The notes: generated by a model from the sequence alone, not told the origin. A DNA stretch of 64,000 nt from Thalassotalea insulae (GCF_030161395.1 NZ_BSST01000001.1:3782001-3846000), one strand, 5' to 3'. Positions 26,491-40,071 are shown, counted from the first letter of the stretch. Numbers and translations: made by a program.

Positions 26491-27232
26491 TCAAGCCTTT
26501 GATAATATTGATTTGCCTGTAGATAATATTCAGGCATTTCAAACGACTCGGTTGTCGCCTAACAAAGGAAAGGCAAGCGTAGCACCTTATGACGCGTTTA
26601 ATCTTGGTTTGCATGTGGGAGATGATCCTCAACAAGTATTAAATAATCGCTCACAATTATTATCTTATTTACCAGCCAAAGCTAACATTCAGTGGCTTGA
26701 ACAAGTACATGGCGCATATGTTGAAAAAATCTCAATAGTAAGTGACAAGCCTTTGGTTGCTGATGCGATTATTACGCAAACACCGAAGTTAGCACTGGCC
26801 ATTATGACTGCTGATTGTTTGCCAATTTTACTTGCCAGTAAAGATGGCGATGAAATTGCCGCTATTCACGGTGGTTGGCGTCCGTTGGCCGCTGGCATTA
26901 TTAAACATACACTGGAAATGATGCAAACCGACAACAAGGAAATAGTTGCCTGGCTAGGTCCATGCATTGGAAAAGAAGCGTTTGAAGTAGGAGCAGAAGT
27001 TAAAGAAGCTTTTATTTCGATATCTGAAACTTACGTCAAGGCCTTTACTCAGGTGACTGATGATAAATGGCTAGCAGATTTACCTTACATTTCGATACAA
27101 ATGTTATTTGATTGCGGTGTTGAAACTATCATTAATGATCATTACTGTACCTTTAGTAATAACCATCGATATTATTCATATCGAAAAGCACCTCAAACGG
27201 GCCGTATGGCTTCGCTTATTTGCATTAACTAA
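26471..27232 (+). CDS. pgeF: Peptidoglycan editing factor PgeF (YfiH)
   Basis: The 253-residue protein has the YfiH family signature: LGLHVGDDPQQVLNNR, QVHGAYVE, ADAIITQTPKLALAIMTADC with the zinc-binding Cys, HGGWRPLAAGII with the His, and CTFSNNHRYYSYR. YfiH proteins were annotated as polyphenol oxidases; E. coli PgeF prevents misincorporation of serine into muropeptides, and the family can act on purine nucleosides. It begins inside the last 20 bases of rluD, matching the rluD-pgeF-clpB order of enterobacteria. Confidence 0.95.
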   Translation: MLRQSINQAFDNIDLPVDNIQAFQTTRLSPNKGKASVAPYDAFNLGLHVGDDPQQVLNNRSQLLSYLPAKANIQWLEQVHGAYVEKISIVSDKPLVADAIITQTPKLALAIMTADCLPILLASKDGDEIAAIHGGWRPLAAGIIKHTLEMMQTDNKEIVAWLGPCIGKEAFEVGAEVKEAFISISETYVKAFTQVTDDKWLADLPYISIQMLFDCGVETIINDHYCTFSNNHRYYSYRKAPQTGRMASLICIN

Positions 27233-27261
27233 CAATAAATAATCAAAATATAGGGAATGTT

Positions 27262-28074
27262 ATGAAACTGTGGAAACTTGCTTGTCTGTCTTTCTTATCG
27301 CTGTTGTTGATCAATTGCGGTTCTTCGAGTTCATCCGACAATAGCAAAAAAACTAGTGAAACGATTGTTATTGATCAATCGCCGGATGAAAACTTAGCAA
27401 TTCCTGATAATACTGTAGTTTCTTCATATCAAGTATTACTAATCGGCAATAGTCATGTTGCATCAAATGATTTACCGGCTTTGATAGAGCGATTTATTAA
27501 ACTTGGTAAGCCTAATGCGAAAGTCTCTGTTGAGCGTTTGTCAAATTACAATTATTTAGATAACAGAATTAATGATGGTGTAACTTTAGAAGAAATTGAA
27601 CGAAAGAATTGGAGCCATGTGGTGTTACAAGGACAGAAATACTCACAAAGTAAATCTGTGCTTTATTCAACAAGAGAAGCTGAAAAATGGATATATTTAA
27701 TTAAGCAGCGTGGTATTACCCCAATTTTATTTCCGGAACACCCTCAACGGGGGAGTACATGGGAAGCGCAATATGTTCATGATATTCATTTATCGATTAA
27801 AAATAATCAGCAATCCTGTGTTGCGCCAGTTGGTTTAGGTTGGAATGAGGTGTTATCACAGTTACCAGATTTAACCTTACATGCCCCTGATGGTAATCAT
27901 GCCGCATATGCAGGTAGCGTTTTTACAGCATTAGTTTTTTATCAGGTGATCACAGGGGAGTTGGCGGATGCCTTACCTTATAGTGACAAAATAAAACTCG
28001 ATAATTCAACACAGGCTAGATTGGGGGAAATTGCATCACAAATACTTGATGAGTATCAAGCATGTGATTATTAA
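27262..28074 (+). CDS. Lipoprotein with SGNH-hydrolase-like fold
   Basis: The 270-residue protein has a lipobox LINC near residue 20 and a Ser-rich linker. The LLIGNSHVASNDLP segment occupies the place of GDSL block I, and DGNHAAYAGS resembles the DxxH block of SGNH hydrolases. The nucleophile would be the Ser in GNSH. The family resemblance is distant. It sits between pgeF and clpB, a conserved pair in other genera, so it is probably an insertion. It has its own spacing and ribosome-binding region. An envelope esterase is possible. Confidence 0.65.
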   Translation: MKLWKLACLSFLSLLLINCGSSSSSDNSKKTSETIVIDQSPDENLAIPDNTVVSSYQVLLIGNSHVASNDLPALIERFIKLGKPNAKVSVERLSNYNYLDNRINDGVTLEEIERKNWSHVVLQGQKYSQSKSVLYSTREAEKWIYLIKQRGITPILFPEHPQRGSTWEAQYVHDIHLSIKNNQQSCVAPVGLGWNEVLSQLPDLTLHAPDGNHAAYAGSVFTALVFYQVITGELADALPYSDKIKLDNSTQARLGEIASQILDEYQACDY

Positions 28075-28077
28075 TTG

Positions 28078-28103
28078 CTTGAATTTTTTGTAAAAGCCCA
28101 TAG
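28078..28103 (+). promoter_or_regulatory. Candidate sigma-32 heat-shock promoter of clpB
   Basis: CTTGAAT at 28078-28084 and CCCATAG at 28097-28103 match the sigma-32 consensus (CTTGAAA, then CCCCATNT) with a spacer of suitable length. The site lies about 60 bases before the clpB start. ClpB is a known heat-shock gene. Confidence 0.75.
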
Positions 28104-28159
28104 TTTTATAAGTGAGATTAATCGTAAGTCCAGTAATATGGCTGTAGGAGAAAAAACTT

Positions 28160-30739
28160 ATGCGTTTAGACCGTTTCACCCAAACCTTTCAAGTCGCCAT
28201 TTCTGATGCGCAATCGATAGCATTAGGTAAAGATCACCAATTTATAGAGCCAGCACATTTAATGCTGGCATTATTAAATCAAAACAACGCCAGCACTTTA
28301 CCTTTGCTGAAAAGTGCCGGAGTTGATATCTATTCTTTAAGGTCCCAACTTGAACAGCTGATAGAGTCGTTTGCACAGGTGAGCGGTACTGGCGGAGAAG
28401 TTCAGCTTTCAAATTCTTTAGGTAATTTACTGAACCTATGTGATAAATATGCCCAGAAAGAAGGGGATAAATTTATCTCCTCCGAGATTTTTATATTAGC
28501 GGCATTACAAGATAAAGGTAAGCTGGGACAAATCTTAAAATCATTAGGTGCAACTGAAACTCGGATCAAAGATGCTATTATGCATATAAGAGGTGGTCAA
28601 AATGTAAATGACCAAAATGCTGAAGATGTCCGTCAAGCATTAGATAAATTTACTGTTGATGTTACAGCTAGAGCAGAAGAAGGTAAATTAGATCCCGTTA
28701 TCGGCCGAGATGATGAAATTCGCCGTACCATTCAAGTATTACAACGCCGAACAAAAAACAATCCAGTATTAATAGGTCAACCTGGGGTAGGTAAAACAGC
28801 AATTGTTGAAGGTTTAGCACAACGTATTGTTGATCATGAAGTGCCTGAGGGGTTAAAAAATAAGCGCGTCTTGTCGCTCGATATGGGAACCTTGGTCGCA
28901 GGGGCAAAATATCGCGGAGAATTTGAAGAAAGATTAAAAGCAGTTTTAAACGAACTTGCTAAAGAAGAAGGGCAAGTTATTTTATTTATTGATGAGTTGC
29001 ACACTATGGTCGGCGCAGGAAAAACAGATGGCGCTATGGATGCAGGTAATATGCTTAAACCAGCATTAGCGCGTGGTGATTTACATTGCGTAGGTGCAAC
29101 GACTTTAGATGAATACCGACAATATATCGAAAAAGACGCTGCACTTGAGCGCCGTTTTCAAAAAGTGTTAGTGGATGAGCCAAGTGTAGAAGACACCATC
29201 GCTATTTTGCGCGGCTTAAAAGAGCGTTATGAATTACATCACAATGTTGAAATAACTGATCCGGCGATTGTAGCGGCAGCAACTTTATCCCATCGTTACA
29301 TTAGTGATCGTCAATTACCAGATAAAGCTATTGATTTAATTGATGAGTCTGCATCGAGTATTCGCCTGCAAATGGACTCTAAGCCTGAAGAGCTAGATAA
29401 ACTGGAACGTAAAATCATTCAGTTAAAGCTTGAGCAAAAGTCGATGGAAGATGAAACGGATGATGCTTCGAGTAAGCGACTGACATTGATTAATGAGCAG
29501 TTATCTGACTACCAACGTCAATTTGATGAGTTGGATGAAGTATGGACCTCAGAAAAAGCCGCTATTCATGGCACTCAAGCCATTAAAGAAGATCTAGATC
29601 ACGCACGAATAGAGCTTGATGCTGCGCGAAGAAACGGTGATTTAAATCGCATGGCAGAATTGCAATATAGCCGTATACCTGACTTGGAAAAGCAGTTAGA
29701 TTTAGCAACTCAGGCTGAAATGCAAGAAATGAGTTTATTGAGAAATAAAGTTACGGATGTCGAAATAGCCGATGTGTTAAGTCGTTCAACGGGTATTCCT
29801 GTAGCTAAAATGTTGGAAGAAGATAGAGATAAATTACTGCGGATGGAAGATGAATTGCATCAACGTGTTATCGGTCAATCGGAAGCTGTGCTTTCGGTTT
29901 CAAATGCGATAAGACGTTCACGCGCCGGATTGGCTGATCCCAATCAACCTATAGGTTCGTTTTTATTCTTAGGCCCGACAGGGGTGGGTAAGACAGAATT
30001 AACCAAGGCGTTGGCAAGCTTTTTATTTGATACCGAAGATGCTTTAATTCGTGTTGATATGTCTGAATTTATGGAAAAGCATTCCGTAGCCCGTTTAGTA
30101 GGAGCTCCTCCCGGCTATGTCGGTTATGAAGAAGGGGGCTATTTAACGGAAGCGGTAAGACGTAAGCCGTATTCAGTGATACTGCTAGATGAAATAGAGA
30201 AAGCACATCCTGATGTTTTTAATATTTTATTGCAAGTATTAGATGATGGTCGTTTAACAGATGGACAAGGTCGCACAGTAGATTTTAAAAATACAGTAGT
30301 GATCATGACGTCAAATATTGGTTCGGATATTATTCAAAGCTTCGGGGATGATAGTCACTACGAAGCGATGAAAAATCAGGTGATGGCGGAATTAAGTCAG
30401 CATTTCAAGCCTGAATTTATCAATCGTGTAGATGAATCAGTTGTTTTTCATCCTTTATTGTCTGAGCAAATTAAACAAATTGCTGGCATTCAAATAGATG
30501 ATTTGGCAAAACGTTTAGCAGATAGAGATATTGATTTGTCAGTGACTGAGCAAGCCCTTGCATTAATTGCACAGGCTGGCTTTGACCCTTTATTTGGTGC
30601 AAGACCATTAAAACGTTCAATTCAGCAAGGAATAGAGAACCCATTAGCACAAAAAATATTGGCAAATGAGTTTATCTCTGGCAGTAGAATAGTGATCGAT
30701 GTAGAAGGCGATAATTTAGTGTTTAGTGCTGACAATTAA
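28160..30739 (+). CDS. clpB: ATP-dependent disaggregase ClpB
   Basis: The 859-residue protein has the full ClpB plan: the Clp N-domain (1-145), AAA+ domain 1 with Walker A GQPGVGKT near 205 and FIDELHTMVGAG, a coiled-coil middle domain (about 400-525), then AAA+ domain 2 with GPTGVGKT near 605. The segment after 805 is a typical C-terminal D2-small domain. It rescues aggregated proteins together with DnaK. There is no ClpP-binding IGF/L loop visible, as expected. A heat-shock-like promoter precedes it. Confidence 0.98.
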   Translation: MRLDRFTQTFQVAISDAQSIALGKDHQFIEPAHLMLALLNQNNASTLPLLKSAGVDIYSLRSQLEQLIESFAQVSGTGGEVQLSNSLGNLLNLCDKYAQKEGDKFISSEIFILAALQDKGKLGQILKSLGATETRIKDAIMHIRGGQNVNDQNAEDVRQALDKFTVDVTARAEEGKLDPVIGRDDEIRRTIQVLQRRTKNNPVLIGQPGVGKTAIVEGLAQRIVDHEVPEGLKNKRVLSLDMGTLVAGAKYRGEFEERLKAVLNELAKEEGQVILFIDELHTMVGAGKTDGAMDAGNMLKPALARGDLHCVGATTLDEYRQYIEKDAALERRFQKVLVDEPSVEDTIAILRGLKERYELHHNVEITDPAIVAAATLSHRYISDRQLPDKAIDLIDESASSIRLQMDSKPEELDKLERKIIQLKLEQKSMEDETDDASSKRLTLINEQLSDYQRQFDELDEVWTSEKAAIHGTQAIKEDLDHARIELDAARRNGDLNRMAELQYSRIPDLEKQLDLATQAEMQEMSLLRNKVTDVEIADVLSRSTGIPVAKMLEEDRDKLLRMEDELHQRVIGQSEAVLSVSNAIRRSRAGLADPNQPIGSFLFLGPTGVGKTELTKALASFLFDTEDALIRVDMSEFMEKHSVARLVGAPPGYVGYEEGGYLTEAVRRKPYSVILLDEIEKAHPDVFNILLQVLDDGRLTDGQGRTVDFKNTVVIMTSNIGSDIIQSFGDDSHYEAMKNQVMAELSQHFKPEFINRVDESVVFHPLLSEQIKQIAGIQIDDLAKRLADRDIDLSVTEQALALIAQAGFDPLFGARPLKRSIQQGIENPLAQKILANEFISGSRIVIDVEGDNLVFSADN

Positions 30740-30764
30740 TTGGGAATAAAAGTGTGATAGAAGT

Positions 30765-31184
30765 TTATTGCTCGCAATAAACTTCTACATATTTCTCATT
30801 AATGGCAATTTGTTGAGATTTTTCCACTTCAGATAGTACTTTTGCCGCACCATTGCTATCAGTGTATTGAATATTATCAAATCCTTTGAGTGTATTGAGA
30901 TTAGTTTTAGCTTCCTGGCATTTATTATTTAAGTCTGTTTGATCTTCTTGTGTTGTTTGTTGTTGATCTTGTGTCTTTTCAGCGACAGTGTCTTTTTCTG
31001 GTTTTTTTTCAAGGTTAGATAAGGTTAATTCGGTATAGTTATCATGACTAGGCTGATTTTGGCTAAAATGGACAACGTTATTTTTATCAACCCAACGATA
31101 TACAGTGAAATTGTCAGCAAACGACATTCCCGAAACACAGAGTAGAAGGAATCCAACATTTTTAATTGCGCTATATTTTTGCAT
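30765..31184 (-). CDS. DUF4124 domain secreted protein
   Basis: The protein of about 139 residues starts with a signal peptide and continues with the DUF4124 motif VYRWVDKNNVVHFSQNQP near residue 30. A low-complexity Gln/Glu/Thr-rich linker and a C-terminal region with two cysteines follow. The start at 31184 is chosen because AGG lies nine bases upstream; an ATG six codons earlier is possible. DUF4124 proteins are common in gammaproteobacteria and have no assigned function. It converges on clpB. Confidence 0.78.
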   Translation of the reverse strand: MQKYSAIKNVGFLLLCVSGMSFADNFTVYRWVDKNNVVHFSQNQPSHDNYTELTLSNLEKKPEKDTVAEKTQDQQQTTQEDQTDLNNKCQEAKTNLNTLKGFDNIQYTDSNGAAKVLSEVEKSQQIAINEKYVEVYCEQ

Positions 31185-31375
31185 AAACTGATGCCTGAAC
31201 ATTCGCTGCTTAAAGACATTTTAAGCAAGTCTCTATAATGAATATATAACAACTCAATTGCCAGTTTACAAATTTTAACCATATTTTCCTGCGCTTTGTT
31301 TGGTAAGAGTATGTTATCTGACGTGAACTATGATAAATTAGCGCCATTTTACCAGTTACTTAAATTTTAGATTTT

Positions 31376-32215
31376 ATGCCAAATAGAGATAATTTACCTA
31401 CAACGCCAACTAAGGGAATATATTTATTACCCAATTTACTAACCACGGCGGGGCTTTTTTCTGGTTTTTTTGCTGTTGTATCGTCGATGAATGGTCATTT
31501 TGAGGCGGCAGCAATAGCAATCTTTGTTGCGATGATATTTGACGGCCTTGATGGTCGTGTTGCGCGAATGACAAATACCCAAAGTGAGTTTGGCGCAGAG
31601 TATGACAGTATGGCCGATATGGTTTCATTCGGTATTGCCCCTGGCTTAGTGGCTTATAATTGGGCATTATCCGGCATGGGGAAATTTGGTTGGCTTGCTG
31701 CTTTTGTTTTTGTTGCCGCAGCTGCGCTTCGTTTAGCACGTTTTAATACACAAGTAGGTGTCGCTGATAAACGTTATTTTCAAGGCTTAGCGAGTCCCGC
31801 AGCCGCGGCGGTTATTGCAAGTCTGGTTTGGCTTGGCACAGAATACCAGGTCAATGGTCAAGATTTAGGCTTAGTATTTGGCATTATCACAATAGTGACA
31901 GGATTGTTGATGGTGAGTAACTTTAGGTATAACAGCTTTAAAGATGTTGACTGGAAGGGCAAAGTAAATTTTATTGTTGTGTTACTTATCGTTTTAGTCT
32001 TTGTTGTTGTAGCGGCAAGCCCTGCTGAATTATTAAGTGCTATTTTTATTCTTTATGCTGCTTCAGGACCAGTGACTACTATTCGTAGTGTTAAAAAACT
32101 AAAACTTGAGCATGTCGTTGGTGATGATCAAGATGCAGAATTTAAGTCGTCAAATGATCAATCCACCAATACCGAAGATAATATAAAGGATGCTAAAAAT
32201 TCAAAAGGTAGCTAG
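31376..32215 (+). CDS. pssA: CDP-diacylglycerol-serine O-phosphatidyltransferase
   Basis: The 279-residue membrane protein has the CDP-alcohol phosphotransferase signature DGLDGRVAR, then GAEYDSMADMVSFG (two catalytic Asp pairs). About seven to eight hydrophobic segments are spread from residue 15 to 220, and a hydrophilic tail follows. It makes phosphatidylserine, the precursor of phosphatidylethanolamine, in the inner membrane. It is of the integral-membrane PssA type rather than the soluble E. coli PssA type. A terminator follows. Confidence 0.92.
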   Translation: MPNRDNLPTTPTKGIYLLPNLLTTAGLFSGFFAVVSSMNGHFEAAAIAIFVAMIFDGLDGRVARMTNTQSEFGAEYDSMADMVSFGIAPGLVAYNWALSGMGKFGWLAAFVFVAAAALRLARFNTQVGVADKRYFQGLASPAAAAVIASLVWLGTEYQVNGQDLGLVFGIITIVTGLLMVSNFRYNSFKDVDWKGKVNFIVVLLIVLVFVVVAASPAELLSAIFILYAASGPVTTIRSVKKLKLEHVVGDDQDAEFKSSNDQSTNTEDNIKDAKNSKGS

Positions 32216-32259
32216 TCTCATTTATCACTGGTTAGTGTTGCAGCTATATAGTTATTAAG

Positions 32260-32288
32260 AAAAAGTCCGTTATTCGGACTTTTTTTGT
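32260..32288 (+). terminator. Rho-independent terminator of pssA
   Basis: AAGTCCG and CGGACTT pair around TTATT and are followed by a T-run. Confidence 0.88.
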
Positions 32289-32368
32289 TTTTGTTATTGG
32301 AAAAAACATCACCTTTGTACTATTTTTAAGCATCCAGACGATTATTTCAAAAAAAGTGAAATTAACTG

Positions 32369-32396
32369 TTGACGTGGTCGCAAAAATCCCTAAAAT
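32369..32396 (+). promoter_or_regulatory. rRNA operon promoter P1
   Basis: TTGACG and TAAAAT are separated by 16 bases and followed by GCGCATCC, a GC-rich discriminator typical of stringently controlled rRNA promoters. Confidence 0.82.
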
Positions 32397-32530
32397 GCGC
32401 ATCCACTTCTCAGGGACAGCCCAGAGGAGTGTTTTGATAAGTTTAGTTATCGAATTTGATAGGTAAACGGGTCAGTTAAGTTAAGAAAAAGTGCTGCGGC
32501 GAAAAAGCTAAAGAAATTTTCAAAAACTTG

Positions 32531-32558
32531 TTGACATCAAAACTGAGTTGCGTAGAAT
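32531..32558 (+). promoter_or_regulatory. rRNA operon promoter P2
   Basis: TTGACA and TAGAAT are separated by 16 bases; the downstream GCGCATCTCG repeats the discriminator of P1. The two promoters are about 160 bases apart. Confidence 0.85.
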
Positions 32559-32660
32559 GCGCATCTCGCTTCGGGCAAGGCTTCTAGCCAAATCGAAGTG
32601 TCGGAGTTAAACGAATGCGATTTAACTTCAGTTATCTCTTCTTTATATAGAAAAGATAAC

Positions 32661-32671
32661 GTTCTTTAACA
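32661..32671 (+). promoter_or_regulatory. boxA antitermination site in rRNA leader
   Basis: GTTCTTTAACA matches the boxA consensus TGCTCTTTAACA, bound by NusB/NusE for rRNA antitermination. A second copy with the same core occurs before the 23S gene. Confidence 0.8.
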
Positions 32672-32678
32672 ATTAGTT

Positions 32679-32704
32679 ATCATGCAATTTGTGTGAGCAC
32701 TCAC
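32679..32704 (+). other. Left arm of the 16S processing stalk
   Basis: This leader segment is complementary, with a few mismatches, to 34412-34439 behind the 16S gene. The two arms would form the duplex cut by RNase III to release pre-16S RNA. Confidence 0.75.
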
Positions 32705-32852
32705 ATGAGATTGATTCGACAGCTACTTAGGTAGCAACAATAATCTCAGTGAAGATGTTCATACAAAACAATTATTACCTTCGGGTAGTAAGTAAGTTTT
32801 ATTTGTACAGAATTCATTGAGTCGAGAGCTTGTCTCTCACAAACGATTTTTT

Positions 32853-34392
<1,540 letters not shown>

Positions 34393-34466
34393 TCTTGAAC
34401 GAATTAACTTGTGTTGAGTGTTCACACACATTGTATGATAACGAATTAGAAGAAGACAAAGCCTTT

Positions 34467-34542
34467 GGGGCTATAGCTCAGCTGGGAGAGCGCCTGCCTT
34501 GCACGCAGGAGGTCAGCAGTTCGATCCTGCTTAGCTCCACCA
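34467..34542 (+). tRNA. tRNA-Ala (TGC)
   Basis: A 76-base cloverleaf starts GGGGCTATAGCTCAG, has anticodon TGC in a CTTGCAC loop and encodes its CCA end. Confidence 0.97.
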
Positions 34543-34581
34543 ACTTTATCTGAGTGACCTACTGGCGGTGAATACTAAAAT

Positions 34582-34658
<77 letters not shown>

Positions 34659-35085
34659 AATTCTTCGTTACTCTGCGTTAGTTCGCAGCTCGTGTAAAAA
34701 AGCCTACACGTCGCTACTAACTAGCTTGATTAACTTGAATTGAACGTACTTCTTCAAGGAACGAAAGGCCAAACTTAACGTATCATTTGATGATGATTTA
34801 AGTTTGGTTTTTTAAACCAAGTTTTTAGCCGAATGCGCGCTAATTACTACTTCTTTAACAATCTGGAAAGCTGATATATATCCCGATAAATGTTGGTGTC
34901 GCGCCAATATTTATCACCGATAATCCTTTCTCCTCGACCTATGTTGAGAAGGAAAGATTATCAACCGATAGTTGAAAAACTATCAAATTCTTATTCAAGA
35001 TACTCTATTGAGTACGTGAAAATGTCAGGCTTTACAATTGTTGGGGTTTAGTCACCCTGGCGTACCAAACTATTTGGGGTTGTAT
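34659..35085 (+). other. Internal transcribed spacer with boxA and hairpins
   Basis: This 427-base spacer holds a boxA-like TTCTTTAACA at 34851-34860 and hairpins, notably GATAATCCTTTCTC pairing with GAAGGAAAGATTATC around 34919-34962. The end (TTGGGGTTGTATGG) pairs with the segment after the 23S gene to form its processing stalk. No gene is present. Confidence 0.75.
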
Positions 35086-37964
<2,879 letters not shown>

Positions 37965-38149
37965 ACAACACCCAAGTGGTTTTAAAGTTGTAGACTGACA
38001 TATCGTCGATGAAAAACGTTCATCCATGAACCTCATCGACATTAGTGCATCCATGCACGTCAAATCACGTACTCAGAATTGAATAAGAAGATTGAAACAG
38101 CTTTCCAAGATTGGTTAATTGAGCGAGAGCTTGATTAACGCCAGTTTAT

Positions 38150-38266
38150 GTCTAGCGACAATAGCGTTGTGGCACCACCTGATCCCATGCCGAACTCAGA
38201 AGTGAAACGCAACTGCGCCGATGGTAGTGTGGGAGTTCCCATGTGAGAGTAGGTCATCGCTAGACT
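38150..38266 (+). rRNA. rrf: 5S ribosomal RNA
   Basis: GTCTAGCGAC at the start pairs with GTCATCGCTAGAC at the end. The middle carries the conserved CCATGCCGAACTCAGAAGTGA segment. Length is 117 bases. Confidence 0.94.
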
Positions 38267-38880
38267 TCTATTAAAGAGAGCCCGATACGAAAGTGTCGGG
38301 CTTTTTGCTATGTATTTTTTAAGACGTAGAGTGTAGGCACCAAGCGCCGGTCGCTCTTAGACTTCCTGTCTTCGCGCCATTAGTCAATCCATCTATGTCA
38401 GTAGGACATCGCTAGACGCTTATTTAGGTCGAGCTGCCATCCATGGTTGCTCGAGATTATTACACCCATGTAGCCAAAAGCCCGCTACACTGTAACGTTT
38501 TTTTGCTTTTTGGCGTTTAAGCACTCATGTGCGCAAATTGAAAGAATGTCGAGGATGGGTAATGCTCATGTTAGTTAAGCCTATATGAGAGCGTTTATGC
38601 GCTCTTAAAGCCTTGCAATGAGGGATTACAATTAAGCTCTTGTCGTTACAAGTTGCAATGTAATTATTCAGAAAGGGGACCGGTAAAAACCGTTAGCAAT
38701 ATTGCATTAACTAGATATAGATCTGCTAAAATGTCGAATTACGTGAGTTTTTGATTATCTAGCTATAGGGAGATTAATCCTTATTGAAAGAAGTCATTAG
38801 GCTGAATTAGCTGTATATAGATTATTATATTAAATGCAAAAGCCAATAGTAAGTTGTCTATTGGCTTAATGAAAGCTGGA
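38267..38880. other. Intergenic region after the rRNA operon, with a 5S-like fragment
   Basis: This 614-base stretch has the operon terminator at its left end and no credible gene. At 38401-38417, GTAGGACATCGCTAGAC matches 16 of 17 bases of the 5S 3' end. A hairpin at 38838-38867 (AAGCCAATAG and CTATTGGCTT) would terminate the minus-strand exbD. Confidence 0.7.
38278..38306 (+). terminator. Rho-independent terminator of the rRNA operon
   Basis: AGCCCGATAC and GTGTCGGGCT pair around GAAA and are followed by a T-run. Confidence 0.92.
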
Positions 38881-39279
38881 TTATTTACCGATAGATATTG
38901 TTAAATGGTCAAATATTTTTATTTTATCGATAACATTAACGACATGTTCGTGTGTGGTATCAACATTAGGTATTACTACCGCGCTATTCGTATTATTTGT
39001 TGCTAAGTAATTCTCAATTCGAGCAGGTAGTCTTTCTATATCAACAATTTTACCGTTAAAGGATACTAAACCTGTCTCAGATATTGTCACTACTATTACA
39101 GGGTTATTTTGATTATTTGCTGATTTCTGTGCTTTAGGGCGATTTACTTCTAAGCCTTCTTCTCTAACAAATGAAGTGGTAACAATGAAAAATATTAGTA
39201 ATATGAAGACGATATCAAGCATTGGCGTCATATCGACATCACCTTCATTTCGTTCTTCATAAAATTTCTTTCTAGCCAT
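38881..39279 (-). CDS. ExbD/TolR family biopolymer transport protein, orphan
   Basis: The 132-residue protein has one N-terminal membrane helix (about 16-38) with the conserved Asp in VDMTPMLDIVFILLIFF, then a periplasmic domain ending in HVVNVIDKIKIFDH. ExbD/TolR proteins use the proton gradient with ExbB/TolQ partners to energise outer-membrane transport or integrity. No exbB, tonB or tolQ is next to it. A stand-alone exbD could work with ExbB encoded elsewhere. Confidence 0.9.
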   Translation of the reverse strand: MARKKFYEERNEGDVDMTPMLDIVFILLIFFIVTTSFVREEGLEVNRPKAQKSANNQNNPVIVVTISETGLVSFNGKIVDIERLPARIENYLATNNTNSAVVIPNVDTTHEHVVNVIDKIKIFDHLTISIGK

Positions 39280-39503
39280 AATTATTCTTAGTTTTATTTT
39301 AGTTGTTTTATTACTATCTACGATCTTTTTCGTAAATGAAAGTGTTATTTACATTTAATTAATAAAAAATTGATAAATTTGGCATTAGGTATCTAAAATT
39401 TAGTCAATCAAAAAATATATACAGGCGTAGCAGTCGATAGATTTAATATAGAAATAAAGTGGTTTTTTAAGTGATAAATTAAAGAAGTATAAGGTCTAGG
39501 AAG

Positions 39504-39579
39504 TGGTGGACGATACTGGGCTTGAACCAGTGACCCCCGCCTTGTAAGGGCGGTGCTCTCCCAACTGAGCTAATCGTCC
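39504..39579 (-). tRNA. tRNA-Val (TAC), copy 3 of 3 in transcription order
   Basis: A 76-base cloverleaf starts GGACGATTAGCTCAG on the minus strand, with anticodon TAC in CTTACAA and an encoded CCA end. It is identical to the other two copies. Confidence 0.97.
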
Positions 39580-39610
39580 ATATAGTATATGAATCATGAG
39601 TGTAAATATT

Positions 39611-39686
39611 TGGTGGACGATACTGGGCTTGAACCAGTGACCCCCGCCTTGTAAGGGCGGTGCTCTCCCAACTGAGCTAATCGTCC
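39611..39686 (-). tRNA. tRNA-Val (TAC), copy 2 of 3
   Basis: Identical in sequence to the flanking copies, 76 bases, anticodon TAC, CCA encoded. Short spacers indicate a polycistronic tRNA transcript. Confidence 0.97.
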
Positions 39687-39723
39687 AAATATTTATATAC
39701 AGAGAATTTGTTTTAAAGCAAAG

Positions 39724-39799
39724 TGGTGGACGATACTGGGCTTGAACCAGTGACCCCCGCCTTGTAAGGGCGGTGCTCTCCCAACTGAGCTAATCGTCC
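39724..39799 (-). tRNA. tRNA-Val (TAC), copy 1 of 3
   Basis: The promoter-proximal copy, 76 bases, identical to the other two, anticodon TAC, CCA encoded. Confidence 0.97.
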
Positions 39800-39815
39800 G
39801 TCTCTGTGGTGGCGT

Positions 39816-39843
39816 ATTATAGGTGGAACACAAAAACTGTCAA
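39816..39843 (-). promoter_or_regulatory. Consensus sigma-70 promoter of the tRNA-Val array
   Basis: On the minus strand, perfect TTGACA and TATAAT boxes are separated by 16 bases and followed by a GC-rich ACGCC discriminator. The site is 17 bases before the first tRNA. Confidence 0.92.
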
Positions 39844-40071
39844 CAAAAACTAAAGCATTTTTTCTATTTTTTTCACTAATTTGAATCAAGTGCTTTAATT
39901 TTCATCATAGTGGTGCTTTTGTGAGCTTGACTAAACAGGTGGAGATGAAAAATTAGCTATAGAGAGGATGTTTTCCATGACGTAGCCTGATAAAATGCCG
40001 CTAATTTTTTCAAGTTCATTTTACTGGTTACTATAACTGGTAAATAACAATTAAACAGTGTGGATTTTAAT

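Noticed and set aside
31025..31282. 85-residue minus-strand frame upstream of the DUF4124 gene
   Set aside because: It overlaps the signal-peptide region of the DUF4124 gene in another frame, with no ribosome-binding site and no recognisable features.
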